This document shows positions 1-11,200 of a DNA stretch of 41,160 nt, piece after piece. A program made the position numbers and the translations under genes. The notes beneath the pieces are model-generated. The model made no database searches. It saw only the letters and a list, made by a program, of their open reading frames with translations, and was not told the DNA's origin. The first letter of the stretch is position 1. Every line of letters starts with the position of its first letter. The DNA lies in the NCBI GenBank assembly GCA_037143575.1, contig JBAWYM010000009.1:1-41160 (forward strand). Reading direction: 5' to 3'. The stretch is from JBAWYM01 sp037143575. Lineage in GTDB: Bacteria > Patescibacteriota > Gracilibacteria > Peribacterales > Peribacteraceae.

Positions 1-3000
1 GTCACACCAAGCGCAGCAACCGGGAATGTCACATTCCGTGACGGAACCGTGACCGTCGGCATCGGCACCATCGTCGCAGGATCAGCCACGCTCACGACGT
101 CGATTCTCTCCATCGGCAGCCACACGCTCACCGCCATCTATAGCGGCGATGCTTCTTATCTGAGCGCAACGTCTGCAAGTCGCTCGCAGACAGTGAATGT
201 CTCCCCGTGGGCGCTGACCGGTTGGTCTGATCGCAAGGCTGTCACCGTCTCCAAGCGCAACGTCACCGCCGATCTCAGCAACTTCCCGCTGCTCGTCCGC
301 GTCACCAATGACATAAACCTCGGTACAATCGCATCGTCGACCGGTGCAGACATTCGCTTCACCACCGGCACCGGCGTGCTCCTGCCCTTCGAAACGGAAT
401 CCTTCACAGTCGGCCACGGCTCAGGCTCGGGCTTGTTCTGGGTGAAAGCACCGCTGATCTCATCACTCCAATCAACGACGATCTACCTGTACTACGGCAA
501 GTCCGGCGTTGCGGATGGGCAGAATCGAACGGAGGTATGGGATAGCAATTTCAAGGGGGTGTGGCACTTGTCCGGTTCGACGCTTTCGATGATTGATTCG
601 ACGGGGAATGCGAATAATGGGACGAATTATGGAGCGACGGCGGTGACTGGACAAGTTGGTGGGTCGGCTAGCTTCAATGGAAGTAGCTACATTCAGTCAC
701 CGTTCGACGCTAGCACCTTAAGCGGCATTTATACATTGTCTCTATGGGGAAAGCTAAACAATGTTGGAACCGTGCAATCGTTACTAACCTGTGGTGGGAG
801 CCAAATAGTAAACGTTACTGGCACGGACTGGAGATGGCAGGTTGGTGACTCTACCGGAACTGCAATACGATCGAATACGTCTAGGTCAAATAACACTTGG
901 AATTATTACACAGTAACTTCAACAGGTATAACTGCAGGCTTAACTAAGCTGTATACAAATTCAAGTCAACAAGATGATACTCACGTAATCGGTGGTATTA
1001 ATGGTTTAGTTTACTTTGGAAAGTATGGGGGGATACGTTGGGTGACTGGTGTAATGGACGAAGTCCGCATCTCCTCCGTCGCCCGCTCCGCTCCGTGGAT
1101 CGCCTTCGAGTACCAGAACATGGGAAGCAGTAGTGGCGAAACGATTCTCGGTGCGCAGGAAGGCAAGACCTACACGACAACCGCTCTCACCTCCACGCAC
1201 AACCCCGTCGCCTTCGGCAGCGGCTTCGTTCTCCGCGCAACCGTTTCATCCGCTTCGGCCGGCGGAATGATGACGTTCAAGGAAGGAATTGTCCCTCTCG
1301 GATCGATTGCGGTTTCGAGCGGCATCGCAAATCTTTCCATCAACAATCTGTCCGTCGGGACACACAACGTCACCGCTGAATATTCGGGTGACAGCAATTA
1401 TCTGGCCAGCACGTCATTGATTCTCGCTCAGACTGTAAGCAAAGCCTCGACGACGACTGCGCTTTCTGCGAATCCCAATCCTTCGACTCTCGGGCAATCA
1501 GTAACGCTCACGGCATCGGTGGTACCGTTCTCCGCCACTGGCACGATCACATTCATTGATAGCGGCCGCACGGTTGGCACCGGAACGATTGTCGCGGGCA
1601 GTGCGACCATCACGACGACGATTCTCTCGCTTGGCAGCCACAGTATCACGGCTCAGTACAGCGGCAACCAATCGTACCTCACCAGCACCTCGTCACCATG
1701 GTCGCAGACTGTGGACGTGCCGGCGTGGAACCTGACCGATTGGAGCGACCGCAAGGCGATCACGGTGAGCAGGACGAATGTCGCAAGTGATCTCCAGAAT
1801 TTCCCGCTCCTCGTAAGAGTCACAAATGATACGGACGTTGGCGTCATCGCATCTTCGACCGGCAAAGACATCCGCTTCTCGACATCTACCGGCGTCCTCC
1901 TGCCGTTCGAAACGGAATCGTTCACCGTCGGCCACGGTTCCGGTTCCGGCTTGTTCTGGGTGAAAGTCCCGACGGTTTCATCCATCCAGAATACGACGAT
2001 TTACCTGTACTACGGCAATCCTGCTGCGACGGATGGCCAGAGCAGAACGGCGGTGTGGGACAGCAACTTCAAGGGAGTGTGGCATTTGAATGAAGCAACG
2101 GACGCTACGGTTTATGATTCAACAAGTTACGCAAACAATTCTATAAATCAAACTTGGACGCAGTCGGCAGGTAAAATTAACGGCGCGGGAAATTATAACG
2201 GCACAAGCAACAAAATTAATTTTGGTAATAATGCAAGTTTAAGATTTACTGGAAGCTTTACCGCTTCCACATGGATCAAGGGTACAGATGATACTGGCAG
2301 AGTTATAGGGGGTAATACATGGTATATGACTATAACTAGTTTTAGTAGTCAAAAAATATATCTGTATGTTTATAATACTTCTAACGGTTATGGTGCCTAT
2401 CGTAGAATTGCCACAGACATCAATGATAACAGTTGGCACTATGTTACGGGCGTGTACAACAGCACAGCACAGACTATAGATATGTATCGTGATGGCGTTC
2501 TTTCAAATGGAACGCTAACTGGCACGATTCCCTCAAGTCTTGTTAGTAGTAGCGCTGATATTACTACTGGATATGACGGTGCTGGTAACGGTTATCTATC
2601 CGCTGCAGTTGACGAAAACCGTTTGTCCTCCACCGCCCGCTCCGCCGACTGGATCCGCTTCGAGTATCTGAATATGGGGGGAACCGGCAGCGGCGAAGTG
2701 ATGACGGCGGCGCAGGAAGGGTTGCGTCCGAGCTCGCTTGCAATCGCCACATCCGGTACTCCTGCGATCTTCGGGAATACCGTTACATTTACGGCAACCG
2801 TCACGCCATCCACCGGAACCGGAACGGTGACATTCGTTGAAGGATCGACCATCATCGGCACGGCTGAGCTTGGTAGTGGCAGCGGGACAATTGCGCTTTC
2901 TGATCTCTCGCCCGGAACACACACTATTCACGCCGAATATCCGGGCAACAGCCAGTTCCTCTCCAGTATTTCTTCTTCGATTACGCAACGTATCTACATT

Positions 3001-6000
3001 CCGGTGAGCGGCACGCTTATGGGAAGTAATGGAACATCACCGCTCTCCGGCAAGAAGATCAGCCTCAGTATCAACGGCGGACCGGTGGCAGGTTCCGGTA
3101 CCACCAATGGCAGCGGCATCTTCTCAGTCGCGGTTCCGGTGAGCATGACCGGTGGTTCGATCATCACGGTCTTCTCGGATAACAATGCGGAGAAGGCGGT
3201 GACGGTGATCGTCGGTGCGAATGGAACAATGACCGGAGTGACACTGATTCAAAACGCGCTGATCACCAAGAGTGCGTTTGCGTCCGTGACGAATCGGAAT
3301 CTGGCGATTGCAAGATTGAGCAACAGTGCCGATGCGGATATCGCTCAGATCATTGCTGATGCCACTCTGTCTTCCGCAACTATCAGCGGCAAAGTCATCG
3401 TCTGGACGGGCAGCACACTCCGTCCTCTCGGCACACTCTCCGCAGGATCCGGTCTGATGATCAGTGGAACGCTTGCGATGGATGCCTATACGCTCTCCGT
3501 CGGCGGTGAACTCAATGCACGTCATGGCACACTCCAGACCACCGGCCTCGTGAAGCTGTCATCTGCATCCGGAACGTACGCAGTCGATACCGGCAGCAAT
3601 CATCTCAAAGATCTCACCGTGACCACGCCCAATGCGTCGCTGGATACGGGACTCGGCGCGTACTGGAATTTCGAAACGCTCGCATCCGGAAAGGTCCGTG
3701 ATGGCTCCGGTAATGCAAATACCGGTTCGATTATCGGAAGCCCGACGTTGTCGTCCGATGTGCCGACCGTCAGCTTCCCCGATTCGAAGAGCATGGCATT
3801 CAACGGCACGACCGATGCGGTCTCCGTTCCGGACAGTACGAGCTATAACGCCGCCGACGGCACGTTTGCAATCAGCGTCTGGATCAAGCCGGATGCCGGC
3901 GACAGGATGATCTTGAGCAAGCTTGATACCGAGAATCAGAATGGCGGGTACCAGCTGCGTCTGAGCGGAACGAATACCATCATCCTCGATACGTACGACA
4001 GTAGCGGTATCCGCAAGTATCTGGATACCAGCATTTCCCCAACTCTCCTCAGCTGCAGCAGCGCCTTCGATGGCAAGTGGTACGACCCGAACTGCGCTTC
4101 CTCCGGATCTTGGCTCTCCTCTTGGGATCGCGAAACGATTGCGGAGGGTGCGGTCGCGTTCACGGGGCTGCGATCCGATTTGACGTACGTTGCGCAGGTC
4201 TACGGGTACGGTGATTACAGTCAGGATGCCGATATCAAGTGGCGCTTCAACGGATCCGGATCCTATGCAACCGCTGTTCTTCCGGCCGACATCGCTACAT
4301 GGCAGACACTCGGGTCATTCACGGGAGTATCCGGCAGGACGATCACTATCGCCAATCCGGGCCAGACGGTCATCGGTGTCGACAGCTTGCTGCAGTCTGT
4401 GCGCGTTGTTGCCAAAAGCAGTGTGAGCGGTACCATCGGAATCAATCAGTGGCACCACATTGCAGTGAAGTATGACGGATCGATGCTCAAACTATTCGTG
4501 GATGGCGTGCTGCAAGGATCGACGCCCTTTAGCAATGGAAGGATCGATGCAGCTCAGCCGCTCCTGATCGGTGGCTCCTCATCACGCTTCAGCGGTCTGA
4601 TGGATGAACTGCGAATCTATACCAATGCGTTGTCGGATGCCGATGTCCAAACACTTGCCGGCGGATTCGCGCCGACGGGATTATCACCGACCTTTACGTT
4701 TATCGCTCCGGTTACGATCGATGGGAACTTGCTCATCGAGGCTGGGAAACTTTCTGCGGGGAATCAACTCCTGGATCTGCATGGGAATTGGACCAACATT
4801 TCCGGTGCCGCTTCCTTCATTCCGGGATCTTCAACAGTGACATTGAGCGGCACCAACCAGACACTATCCGGATCGACGACATTCTGGAATCTGGCGAAAT
4901 CCGTGAGCAGCGCCGACACGCTCACTCTCGCCGGATCATCGCAATTTTCGATCAACGGATCGCTGACACTCACAGGAATCAGCGGCAATCTGCTCTCTCT
5001 GCGATCGACAAGCACCGGCATTGCATCGCAGCTGATTCTGGATCCGGCGGGCTCGCAGACGCTGGAGTATCTCAACGTGCGGGATAGCGATGCGTCCAGC
5101 GGACAGACGCTTGAGTGTCTGGTCCTCACGGCAGGCTGCGTGAATTTTGGCAACAACGCAGGCTGGACATTCCAGGTGGGCTCCTCGGTCACGCTCGCCG
5201 TCGATACGAATCCCTCTGTCTTCGGATCGAGCATCACGCTGACGGCGACGGTCATCGCAGGCGCGACGGGGACGGTGACCTTCATGGATGGAGTGCTCCC
5301 CCTCGGAACGGCCACCATCAACGGTACCACCGCGATGTATCCGATGAGTGATCTGCCGGTCGGGGATCACAGCATCACGGCACGTTACAACGGAGATACG
5401 GTGTACGGCATGTCCACGTCGGATCCGATCGTGCAAACGGTCCGGAAGATTCCCACCACGCTCTCATTCGTGTCCTCGGTAAATCCCTCCGTCTCCGGTC
5501 GCAGTGTGCTGCTCACCGCCACGGTGATGAGCGGAGCCACGGTGATGCATAGCGCAACTGGAACAATAATGGTCAGGGATGGAGCAGAGACACTCGGCTC
5601 GGTGGTCGTCTCTCACGGCAGCGGCTCGTTCAGTACCACCACGCTTGCCATAGGGAGCCACAGCCTCACGGCACAGTACAGTGGCAACAGGGACTTCGTT
5701 GCCAGTACGTCGAGCGTTCTCCTGCAGACAGTCGATGTGATGCACTCCACCTTCATCGCCCAACCGGAAGGCCGCGGGACCGGTTGCGGGAGCACTCTAC
5801 TCACCTACGAGGTCCGCCTCCCCGGTACGCAGACGATCATCGGAAGCGGATCGTTGACATCGGATACGGACGGGCGCGCAATCGTTTCGTTCGATAGACT
5901 TCTGGAGGGATCGATCTACGATTTCACCGTCAAGGGACTTTCCCATCTGCGCCGGAAGACCGCCGAAGTGACATTCAATTCCGGAATGACGATCGACTTC

Positions 6001-6213
6001 ACGGATAATAGCGCGAATCCGCTCAAGGCCGGTGACGTCGATCCTTCGCACAATGACAACGGCGACAACAATGTGAATATTCTCGATCTCAACAGATTGC
6101 TCGGTGGATTCGGTGGGGGGCAACCCAAGATCGATCTCACGCGGGACGGGGAAGTGAACCTGCTGGATCTCAACATCACGCTCACCAACTACGGTCTCAC
6201 CGGCGATGAATAA
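1..6213 (+). CDS. Giant multidomain surface protein: Ig-like / DUF2341 / LamG modules with C-terminal dockerin (5' end outside window)
   Basis: The frame is open from base 1, so the N-terminus lies upstream of the window. Counting residues from base 49, the visible order is: an Ig-like repeat (Big_3 type) already in progress; DUF2341 (about 54-170, WSDRKAVTV...YLYYG) followed by a LamG/concanavalin-like fold (170-355); two Ig-like repeats (375-555); a second DUF2341-LamG pair (560-880); another Ig-like repeat; a carboxypeptidase-regulatory-like segment (985-1070); beta-rich stretches; a third LamG (about 1198-1540) with an internal insertion; two more Ig-like repeats; and a C-terminal dockerin (about 1996-2054) with two calcium-loop segments, DNGDNNVNILDLNRLL and DLTRDGEVNLLDLN. 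Ig repeats end in the YSGD/YSGN signature. The likely role is binding carbohydrate or surface ligands while docked to a cohesin. It ends overlapping the next gene by 8 nt, suggesting one operon. LamG parts 1 and 2 are clearly AT-richer than the rest. The ligand is unknown. Confidence 0.9.
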   Translation, partial: VTPSAATGNVTFRDGTVTVGIGTIVAGSATLTTSILSIGSHTLTAIYSGDASYLSATSASRSQTVNVSPWALTGWSDRKAVTVSKRNVTADLSNFPLLVRVTNDINLGTIASSTGADIRFTTGTGVLLPFETESFTVGHGSGSGLFWVKAPLISSLQSTTIYLYYGKSGVADGQNRTEVWDSNFKGVWHLSGSTLSMIDSTGNANNGTNYGATAVTGQVGGSASFNGSSYIQSPFDASTLSGIYTLSLWGKLNNVGTVQSLLTCGGSQIVNVTGTDWRWQVGDSTGTAIRSNTSRSNNTWNYYTVTSTGITAGLTKLYTNSSQQDDTHVIGGINGLVYFGKYGGIRWVTGVMDEVRISSVARSAPWIAFEYQNMGSSSGETILGAQEGKTYTTTALTSTHNPVAFGSGFVLRATVSSASAGGMMTFKEGIVPLGSIAVSSGIANLSINNLSVGTHNVTAEYSGDSNYLASTSLILAQTVSKASTTTALSANPNPSTLGQSVTLTASVVPFSATGTITFIDSGRTVGTGTIVAGSATITTTILSLGSHSITAQYSGNQSYLTSTSSPWSQTVDVPAWNLTDWSDRKAITVSRTNVASDLQNFPLLVRVTNDTDVGVIASSTGKDIRFSTSTGVLLPFETESFTVGHGSGSGLFWVKVPTVSSIQNTTIYLYYGNPAATDGQSRTAVWDSNFKGVWHLNEATDATVYDSTSYANNSINQTWTQSAGKINGAGNYNGTSNKINFGNNASLRFTGSFTASTWIKGTDDTGRVIGGNTWYMTITSFSSQKIYLYVYNTSNGYGAYRRIATDINDNSWHYVTGVYNSTAQTIDMYRDGVLSNGTLTGTIPSSLVSSSADITTGYDGAGNGYLSAAVDENRLSSTARSADWIRFEYLNMGGTGSGEVMTAAQEGLRPSSLAIATSGTPAIFGNTVTFTATVTPSTGTGTVTFVEGSTIIGTAELGSGSGTIALSDLSPGTHTIHAEYPGNSQFLSSISSSITQRIYIPVSGTLMGSNGTSPLSGKKISLSINGGPVAGSGTTNGSGIFSVAVPVSMTGGSIITVFSDNNAEKAVTVIVGANGTMTGVTLIQNALITKSAFASVTNRNLAIARLSNSADADIAQIIADATLSSATISGKVIVWTGSTLRPLGTLSAGSGLMISGTLAMDAYTLSVGGELNARHGTLQTTGLVKLSSASGTYAVDTGSNHLKDLTVTTPNASLDTGLGAYWNFETLASGKVRDGSGNANTGSIIGSPTLSSDVPTVSFPDSKSMAFNGTTDAVSVPDSTSYNAADGTFAISVWIKPDAGDRMILSKLDTENQNGGYQLRLSGTNTIILDTYDSSGIRKYLDTSISPTLLSCSSAFDGKWYDPNCASSGSWLSSWDRETIAEGAVAFTGLRSDLTYVAQVYGYGDYSQDADIKWRFNGSGSYATAVLPADIATWQTLGSFTGVSGRTITIANPGQTVIGVDSLLQSVRVVAKSSVSGTIGINQWHHIAVKYDGSMLKLFVDGVLQGSTPFSNGRIDAAQPLLIGGSSSRFSGLMDELRIYTNALSDADVQTLAGGFAPTGLSPTFTFIAPVTIDGNLLIEAGKLSAGNQLLDLHGNWTNISGAASFIPGSSTVTLSGTNQTLSGSTTFWNLAKSVSSADTLTLAGSSQFSINGSLTLTGISGNLLSLRSTSTGIASQLILDPAGSQTLEYLNVRDSDASSGQTLECLVLTAGCVNFGNNAGWTFQVGSSVTLAVDTNPSVFGSSITLTATVIAGATGTVTFMDGVLPLGTATINGTTAMYPMSDLPVGDHSITARYNGDTVYGMSTSDPIVQTVRKIPTTLSFVSSVNPSVSGRSVLLTATVMSGATVMHSATGTIMVRDGAETLGSVVVSHGSGSFSTTTLAIGSHSLTAQYSGNRDFVASTSSVLLQTVDVMHSTFIAQPEGRGTGCGSTLLTYEVRLPGTQTIIGSGSLTSDTDGRAIVSFDRLLEGSIYDFTVKGLSHLRRKTAEVTFNSGMTIDFTDNSANPLKAGDVDPSHNDNGDNNVNILDLNRLLGGFGGGQPKIDLTRDGEVNLLDLNITLTNYGLTGDE

Positions 6214-8275
6214 ACCGCTCTCCCTCTCACGGCCTATGATGCACTTCTTCACACGAATGTTCTCTCTCCGGACACGCTGGCGGCAACGACTGGTACTCGG
6301 CGGAACGCTGCTGTCGCTCGCCGCGATGTCCATGACGGGAGTCCTCGTGGCCAACGCCTTCGCCGGTGATCAGCGCTTCCTCATCACCCTCCCCGCAGGA
6401 AGTCCTGCCACCTTCTTTACCGGTCGCTGCTTCAAGATCGAGATGCGTCTCCAGAGTGATCAGATGGATACCGAGGGAGCGGAGATCAACCTTCCGTACG
6501 ATGTCACCAAGCTCGCTCCCTACAGCGATGCCTCCTGCACATCCGCTGCCACATCCGCCCTCATCACCGGTGGAGCCTTCCCGTCCTACCAGTACATCCG
6601 CAATACCATCACCGGAGGCACTGTCCGGGTCTCCGCCTTTATCGGCGTCAACGGGACACCCGTCAACACCGGCTCCGCTCCGGCGAACCAGCTCCTGGCC
6701 TTCCTCTATTTCAAAGTCCTCTCCGAGGGAACGGTGACTTTCGATCCTCCGTGGAGCGGCACCACCGACAGCAATATGACGCGTCCGAGTGGCGGAGGAG
6801 TGGATGAGCTCGACGGGGTTACCTCTCTCACGGTCACCCTCGCTGCGGATACCGATACCCCCGTTCTCTCCGGTGCCGTTCCCGCCGATGGAGCGACCGG
6901 AGTCTCTGTCAGCGGCACCAATCTCGGGCTCTCCCTCACTGACGGACACGCGGGAGTGAATGCTTCCAGTGTCACGATGACCTTAAACGGCATTGCCCAG
7001 AGCATCACCTGCACAGCTGCAACGGCAACGAACAGCAATCGCATGCCATCCTGCACGGTGACCAAAGCCCTCTCAATCCTGAAGTATGGGGCGTCCTACA
7101 CCGTCACCGCCAACGGGCAGGACACCGCTTCTCCCGCTCCCCATGCGGTTGCCCCGCTCACGTGGTCCTTCAGGACGGAGGAGGATACCGATCCACCCTT
7201 CGCTGTCTCGGTCTCTCCTGCCAGCGCACAGTCAGGCGTCTCCACGACCACCCCGATCATTCTGGATATCAAAGATCTGAAGGGCGGAGTGAGTGGAACC
7301 GTCTCGGGCACCGGGGTCGTCCAGAGCTCCATCCGTGTGACGGTCACGCCTGCGGGAGGGAGTGCCGTGATCTACACCAACGACGGAGCCGGAGGCACCA
7401 CGGCTTTCAGTGCCAGTGCCAATGCCGATCGTTCCAGTATTCGCGTCACCATTCCCGCCCCCATCACTCCCTACACCGAGAATCAGACGGTGACGATGGC
7501 CATCACTGCACAGGATGATGCCGGGAACGCCCTCAGTACGTCCTCCTTCTTCACGACCGTCGATACGCAGGTGCCGGATCTGAGCTTCTTCTCCCCGTCA
7601 CAGGGAGCCACCGGCATCGACCCCGGCAGGAGCATTGTCTTCCGTGTCACCGATGCCGGAGCCGGGATTGATCTCAGTATTTCGACGGTGACTGTTGCCG
7701 GCATCGTCTACACCGGCAGCAGCTCTCCTCCGTTCGTCGTGACGGACAATGATCCCACCAACCCCGATCACGATCTTCTCATCACCGTCACACCTGCGAC
7801 GTCCTTCCGTGGAGGACAAGTCGTTCCCGTCTCCATCAGCGTACGGGATGCCTCCTCTCCCATAGCCAATACTGCCACCGCCTCGTACAGCTTTACCATT
7901 GCCGACACCTGCACGACGTGCACCGTGGATCAGGAGTCACCGCAGCGCTTCCAGACTGATGCGCTCCTCAGTGACCGGATCGCCTTCCACGTGAAGGATG
8001 CGGGGGATGGGATTGATTCGGCAACGATCACCGCGACGGTTGTCGGCAATGGGATGGCTTTCCCCGAAAGCCCCATCACACTGACGGGCGGAACGCTGCG
8101 ATCCGATGGCGTCGGATTGGCGCTCACTGGTACGCATCATGATTATACGATCACGATCACCCTTGCCGGTTCGACAGTGGAGAATCGACCGTATGCGATC
8201 CGTATCAATGCGCAGGATATGTACGGACGTTCCATGGCGACCGTAGGGTATACGTTCATCCATTTGCAGCAATGA
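6206..8275 (+). CDS. Secreted cohesin-domain protein with Big_5-like Ig repeats
   Basis: The 689-aa protein begins with a long basic n-region and a hydrophobic signal segment (about 29-50). The cleavage site is likely near ANA-FAG. The mature protein opens with a cohesin-like beta-sandwich (about 54-210). Its features are an exported Gly-rich start, an INLPYDVTKL strand, a GGTVRVSAFIG strand and a LLAFLYFKVLSEGTVTF strand, as in type I cohesins. Ig-like repeats of the SbsA/Big_5 kind follow (TDTPVLSGAVPADGATGVSV and DTQVPDLSFFSPSQGATGID are repeat starts). There is no C-terminal membrane segment, so it should be released or held by other contacts. The start ATG lies inside the end of the upstream dockerin gene (8-nt overlap), and its stop overlaps the next start (ATGA). 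This points to translational coupling. The mature part up to aa 604 is identical to the next protein. The cohesin call is from fold-like sequence features, not a database match. Confidence 0.85.
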   Translation: MNKPLSLSRPMMHFFTRMFSLRTRWRQRLVLGGTLLSLAAMSMTGVLVANAFAGDQRFLITLPAGSPATFFTGRCFKIEMRLQSDQMDTEGAEINLPYDVTKLAPYSDASCTSAATSALITGGAFPSYQYIRNTITGGTVRVSAFIGVNGTPVNTGSAPANQLLAFLYFKVLSEGTVTFDPPWSGTTDSNMTRPSGGGVDELDGVTSLTVTLAADTDTPVLSGAVPADGATGVSVSGTNLGLSLTDGHAGVNASSVTMTLNGIAQSITCTAATATNSNRMPSCTVTKALSILKYGASYTVTANGQDTASPAPHAVAPLTWSFRTEEDTDPPFAVSVSPASAQSGVSTTTPIILDIKDLKGGVSGTVSGTGVVQSSIRVTVTPAGGSAVIYTNDGAGGTTAFSASANADRSSIRVTIPAPITPYTENQTVTMAITAQDDAGNALSTSSFFTTVDTQVPDLSFFSPSQGATGIDPGRSIVFRVTDAGAGIDLSISTVTVAGIVYTGSSSPPFVVTDNDPTNPDHDLLITVTPATSFRGGQVVPVSISVRDASSPIANTATASYSFTIADTCTTCTVDQESPQRFQTDALLSDRIAFHVKDAGDGIDSATITATVVGNGMAFPESPITLTGGTLRSDGVGLALTGTHHDYTITITLAGSTVENRPYAIRINAQDMYGRSMATVGYTFIHLQQ
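6355..8016 (+). repeat. 1662-bp direct repeat, copy 1
   Basis: This copy matches 8388-10049 at a constant offset of 2033 bp. I found no mismatch in the lines compared, and the translations are identical. The left edge falls at the signal-peptide cleavage region (base 6354 differs from 8387). The right edge lies inside the last Ig repeat (base 8017 t versus 10050 c). Confidence 0.93.
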
Positions 8276-11200
8276 TTCTCCTCTTCTCCTCACAGGCGAA
8301 GCTCGTCATCAAGCGCACGGTCTCGGCCATCGCACTGGTGACGGTCATGCTGATGAATCTGTCTCCCTGGATGGTGCCCATCGCTTCCGCCTTCGCCGGT
8401 GATCAGCGCTTCCTCATCACCCTCCCCGCAGGAAGTCCTGCCACCTTCTTTACCGGTCGCTGCTTCAAGATCGAGATGCGTCTCCAGAGTGATCAGATGG
8501 ATACCGAGGGAGCGGAGATCAACCTTCCGTACGATGTCACCAAGCTCGCTCCCTACAGCGATGCCTCCTGCACATCCGCTGCCACATCCGCCCTCATCAC
8601 CGGTGGAGCCTTCCCGTCCTACCAGTACATCCGCAATACCATCACCGGAGGCACTGTCCGGGTCTCCGCCTTTATCGGCGTCAACGGGACACCCGTCAAC
8701 ACCGGCTCCGCTCCGGCGAACCAGCTCCTGGCCTTCCTCTATTTCAAAGTCCTCTCCGAGGGAACGGTGACTTTCGATCCTCCGTGGAGCGGCACCACCG
8801 ACAGCAATATGACGCGTCCGAGTGGCGGAGGAGTGGATGAGCTCGACGGGGTTACCTCTCTCACGGTCACCCTCGCTGCGGATACCGATACCCCCGTTCT
8901 CTCCGGTGCCGTTCCCGCCGATGGAGCGACCGGAGTCTCTGTCAGCGGCACCAATCTCGGGCTCTCCCTCACTGACGGACACGCGGGAGTGAATGCTTCC
9001 AGTGTCACGATGACCTTAAACGGCATTGCCCAGAGCATCACCTGCACAGCTGCAACGGCAACGAACAGCAATCGCATGCCATCCTGCACGGTGACCAAAG
9101 CCCTCTCAATCCTGAAGTATGGGGCGTCCTACACCGTCACCGCCAACGGGCAGGACACCGCTTCTCCCGCTCCCCATGCGGTTGCCCCGCTCACGTGGTC
9201 CTTCAGGACGGAGGAGGATACCGATCCACCCTTCGCTGTCTCGGTCTCTCCTGCCAGCGCACAGTCAGGCGTCTCCACGACCACCCCGATCATTCTGGAT
9301 ATCAAAGATCTGAAGGGCGGAGTGAGTGGAACCGTCTCGGGCACCGGGGTCGTCCAGAGCTCCATCCGTGTGACGGTCACGCCTGCGGGAGGGAGTGCCG
9401 TGATCTACACCAACGACGGAGCCGGAGGCACCACGGCTTTCAGTGCCAGTGCCAATGCCGATCGTTCCAGTATTCGCGTCACCATTCCCGCCCCCATCAC
9501 TCCCTACACCGAGAATCAGACGGTGACGATGGCCATCACTGCACAGGATGATGCCGGGAACGCCCTCAGTACGTCCTCCTTCTTCACGACCGTCGATACG
9601 CAGGTGCCGGATCTGAGCTTCTTCTCCCCGTCACAGGGAGCCACCGGCATCGACCCCGGCAGGAGCATTGTCTTCCGTGTCACCGATGCCGGAGCCGGGA
9701 TTGATCTCAGTATTTCGACGGTGACTGTTGCCGGCATCGTCTACACCGGCAGCAGCTCTCCTCCGTTCGTCGTGACGGACAATGATCCCACCAACCCCGA
9801 TCACGATCTTCTCATCACCGTCACACCTGCGACGTCCTTCCGTGGAGGACAAGTCGTTCCCGTCTCCATCAGCGTACGGGATGCCTCCTCTCCCATAGCC
9901 AATACTGCCACCGCCTCGTACAGCTTTACCATTGCCGACACCTGCACGACGTGCACCGTGGATCAGGAGTCACCGCAGCGCTTCCAGACTGATGCGCTCC
10001 TCAGTGACCGGATCGCCTTCCACGTGAAGGATGCGGGGGATGGGATTGACGGGAACAGTGTGCGATTGATGCTCATCGGTACGGGGAGTGCGGTGACCGG
10101 AAACATCACCGTGCTGACAGGCGGGACGTTGCGGTCGGATGGTATGGGGCTCACCGTTCTCGGATCGGCTGCAGATCTCACCGTCACACTGACACTCGCA
10201 GGAATCATGCAGGAGAATGTCCCCTATGCGGCGTTCATCGATGCCACGGATATCCACGGGAGAACGATGCCGACCGTCGCGTACACCTTCGTTCGATTGG
10301 GCGACAGGATCGTGATCACGGAAAGCACGAACAATCAGTCTGGGCAGAATATTCAGCAACAAAGCCAGAGCGAAAACAGACGTATCCGTATTTCCCAGAT
10401 CATTCAGATCGCAGTCGAGCCGCATCCGGCTGCCGATCAGGGACGCCCCATTCCTGCTATCGATACGAAATCCCCCGTCACTGCAACGATTCCGACGAAA
10501 CCCGTCTCCAGTGCGAAGACCATTTCTCAAGCGGGTGGAATGTGCGAGATGAATCAGTGTTTCATTCCTTTCGGATGGACACCGACGATTGCACTGGGGA
10601 CGCTCATCGCACAGGATGTTTCTTCCTTCCTTGCACAATGGGAAGAGTATGCATGGAGTGGTATCGCGACGATGACGGGTGAAGGACAGCGCATCATCCT
10701 GTCTTGGATACAGTCCACAGAGAATACGTTTGCGATGGTTGCCACTCTTCTACAGGAGTCCGGTCGTCTCATTGCACTGTCTTTCACGGAGAGTGCGACC
10801 GCCTTCCGTTTGGGAATGGCGCAGTCCATGCAAATTGCAGGGCAGGGCCTGCGTGCAACCGGAGATCTCGCTTGGAATCTGACCATGGATTCGCTTGCCT
10901 CTGCAGAGAGCGGTATCGCATTCCTTCAGACGACCCTGGACCGGTCCGGAACACTGCTCGCCGGAGCCTTCGCAGAGCAGGACTTCGCCCTGCGCTCGGG
11001 CATGGATCAGGCGGCGCAGATTGCAGGGCTGGGCATGCATATGGTCGCGACGACTGCCGGAGATGGCGTGCATCTGATGGCATCTGGCATGGATCTGCTC
11101 GATCACAATCTGCAGGCGATGGCCCTTCAGTTGCGACAATCCGGAGGAGCATTCAGCGATCTGATCGCGAGTGGAGCAGACGCAGCACACGGCGGGCTCG

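Noticed and set aside
6227..6949. Long minus-strand open frame (240 codons), repeated at 8290-8982
   Set aside because: It mirrors the cohesin coding sequence, recurs only because the DNA is duplicated, and has shadow-type composition (Gly/Arg/Glu rich).
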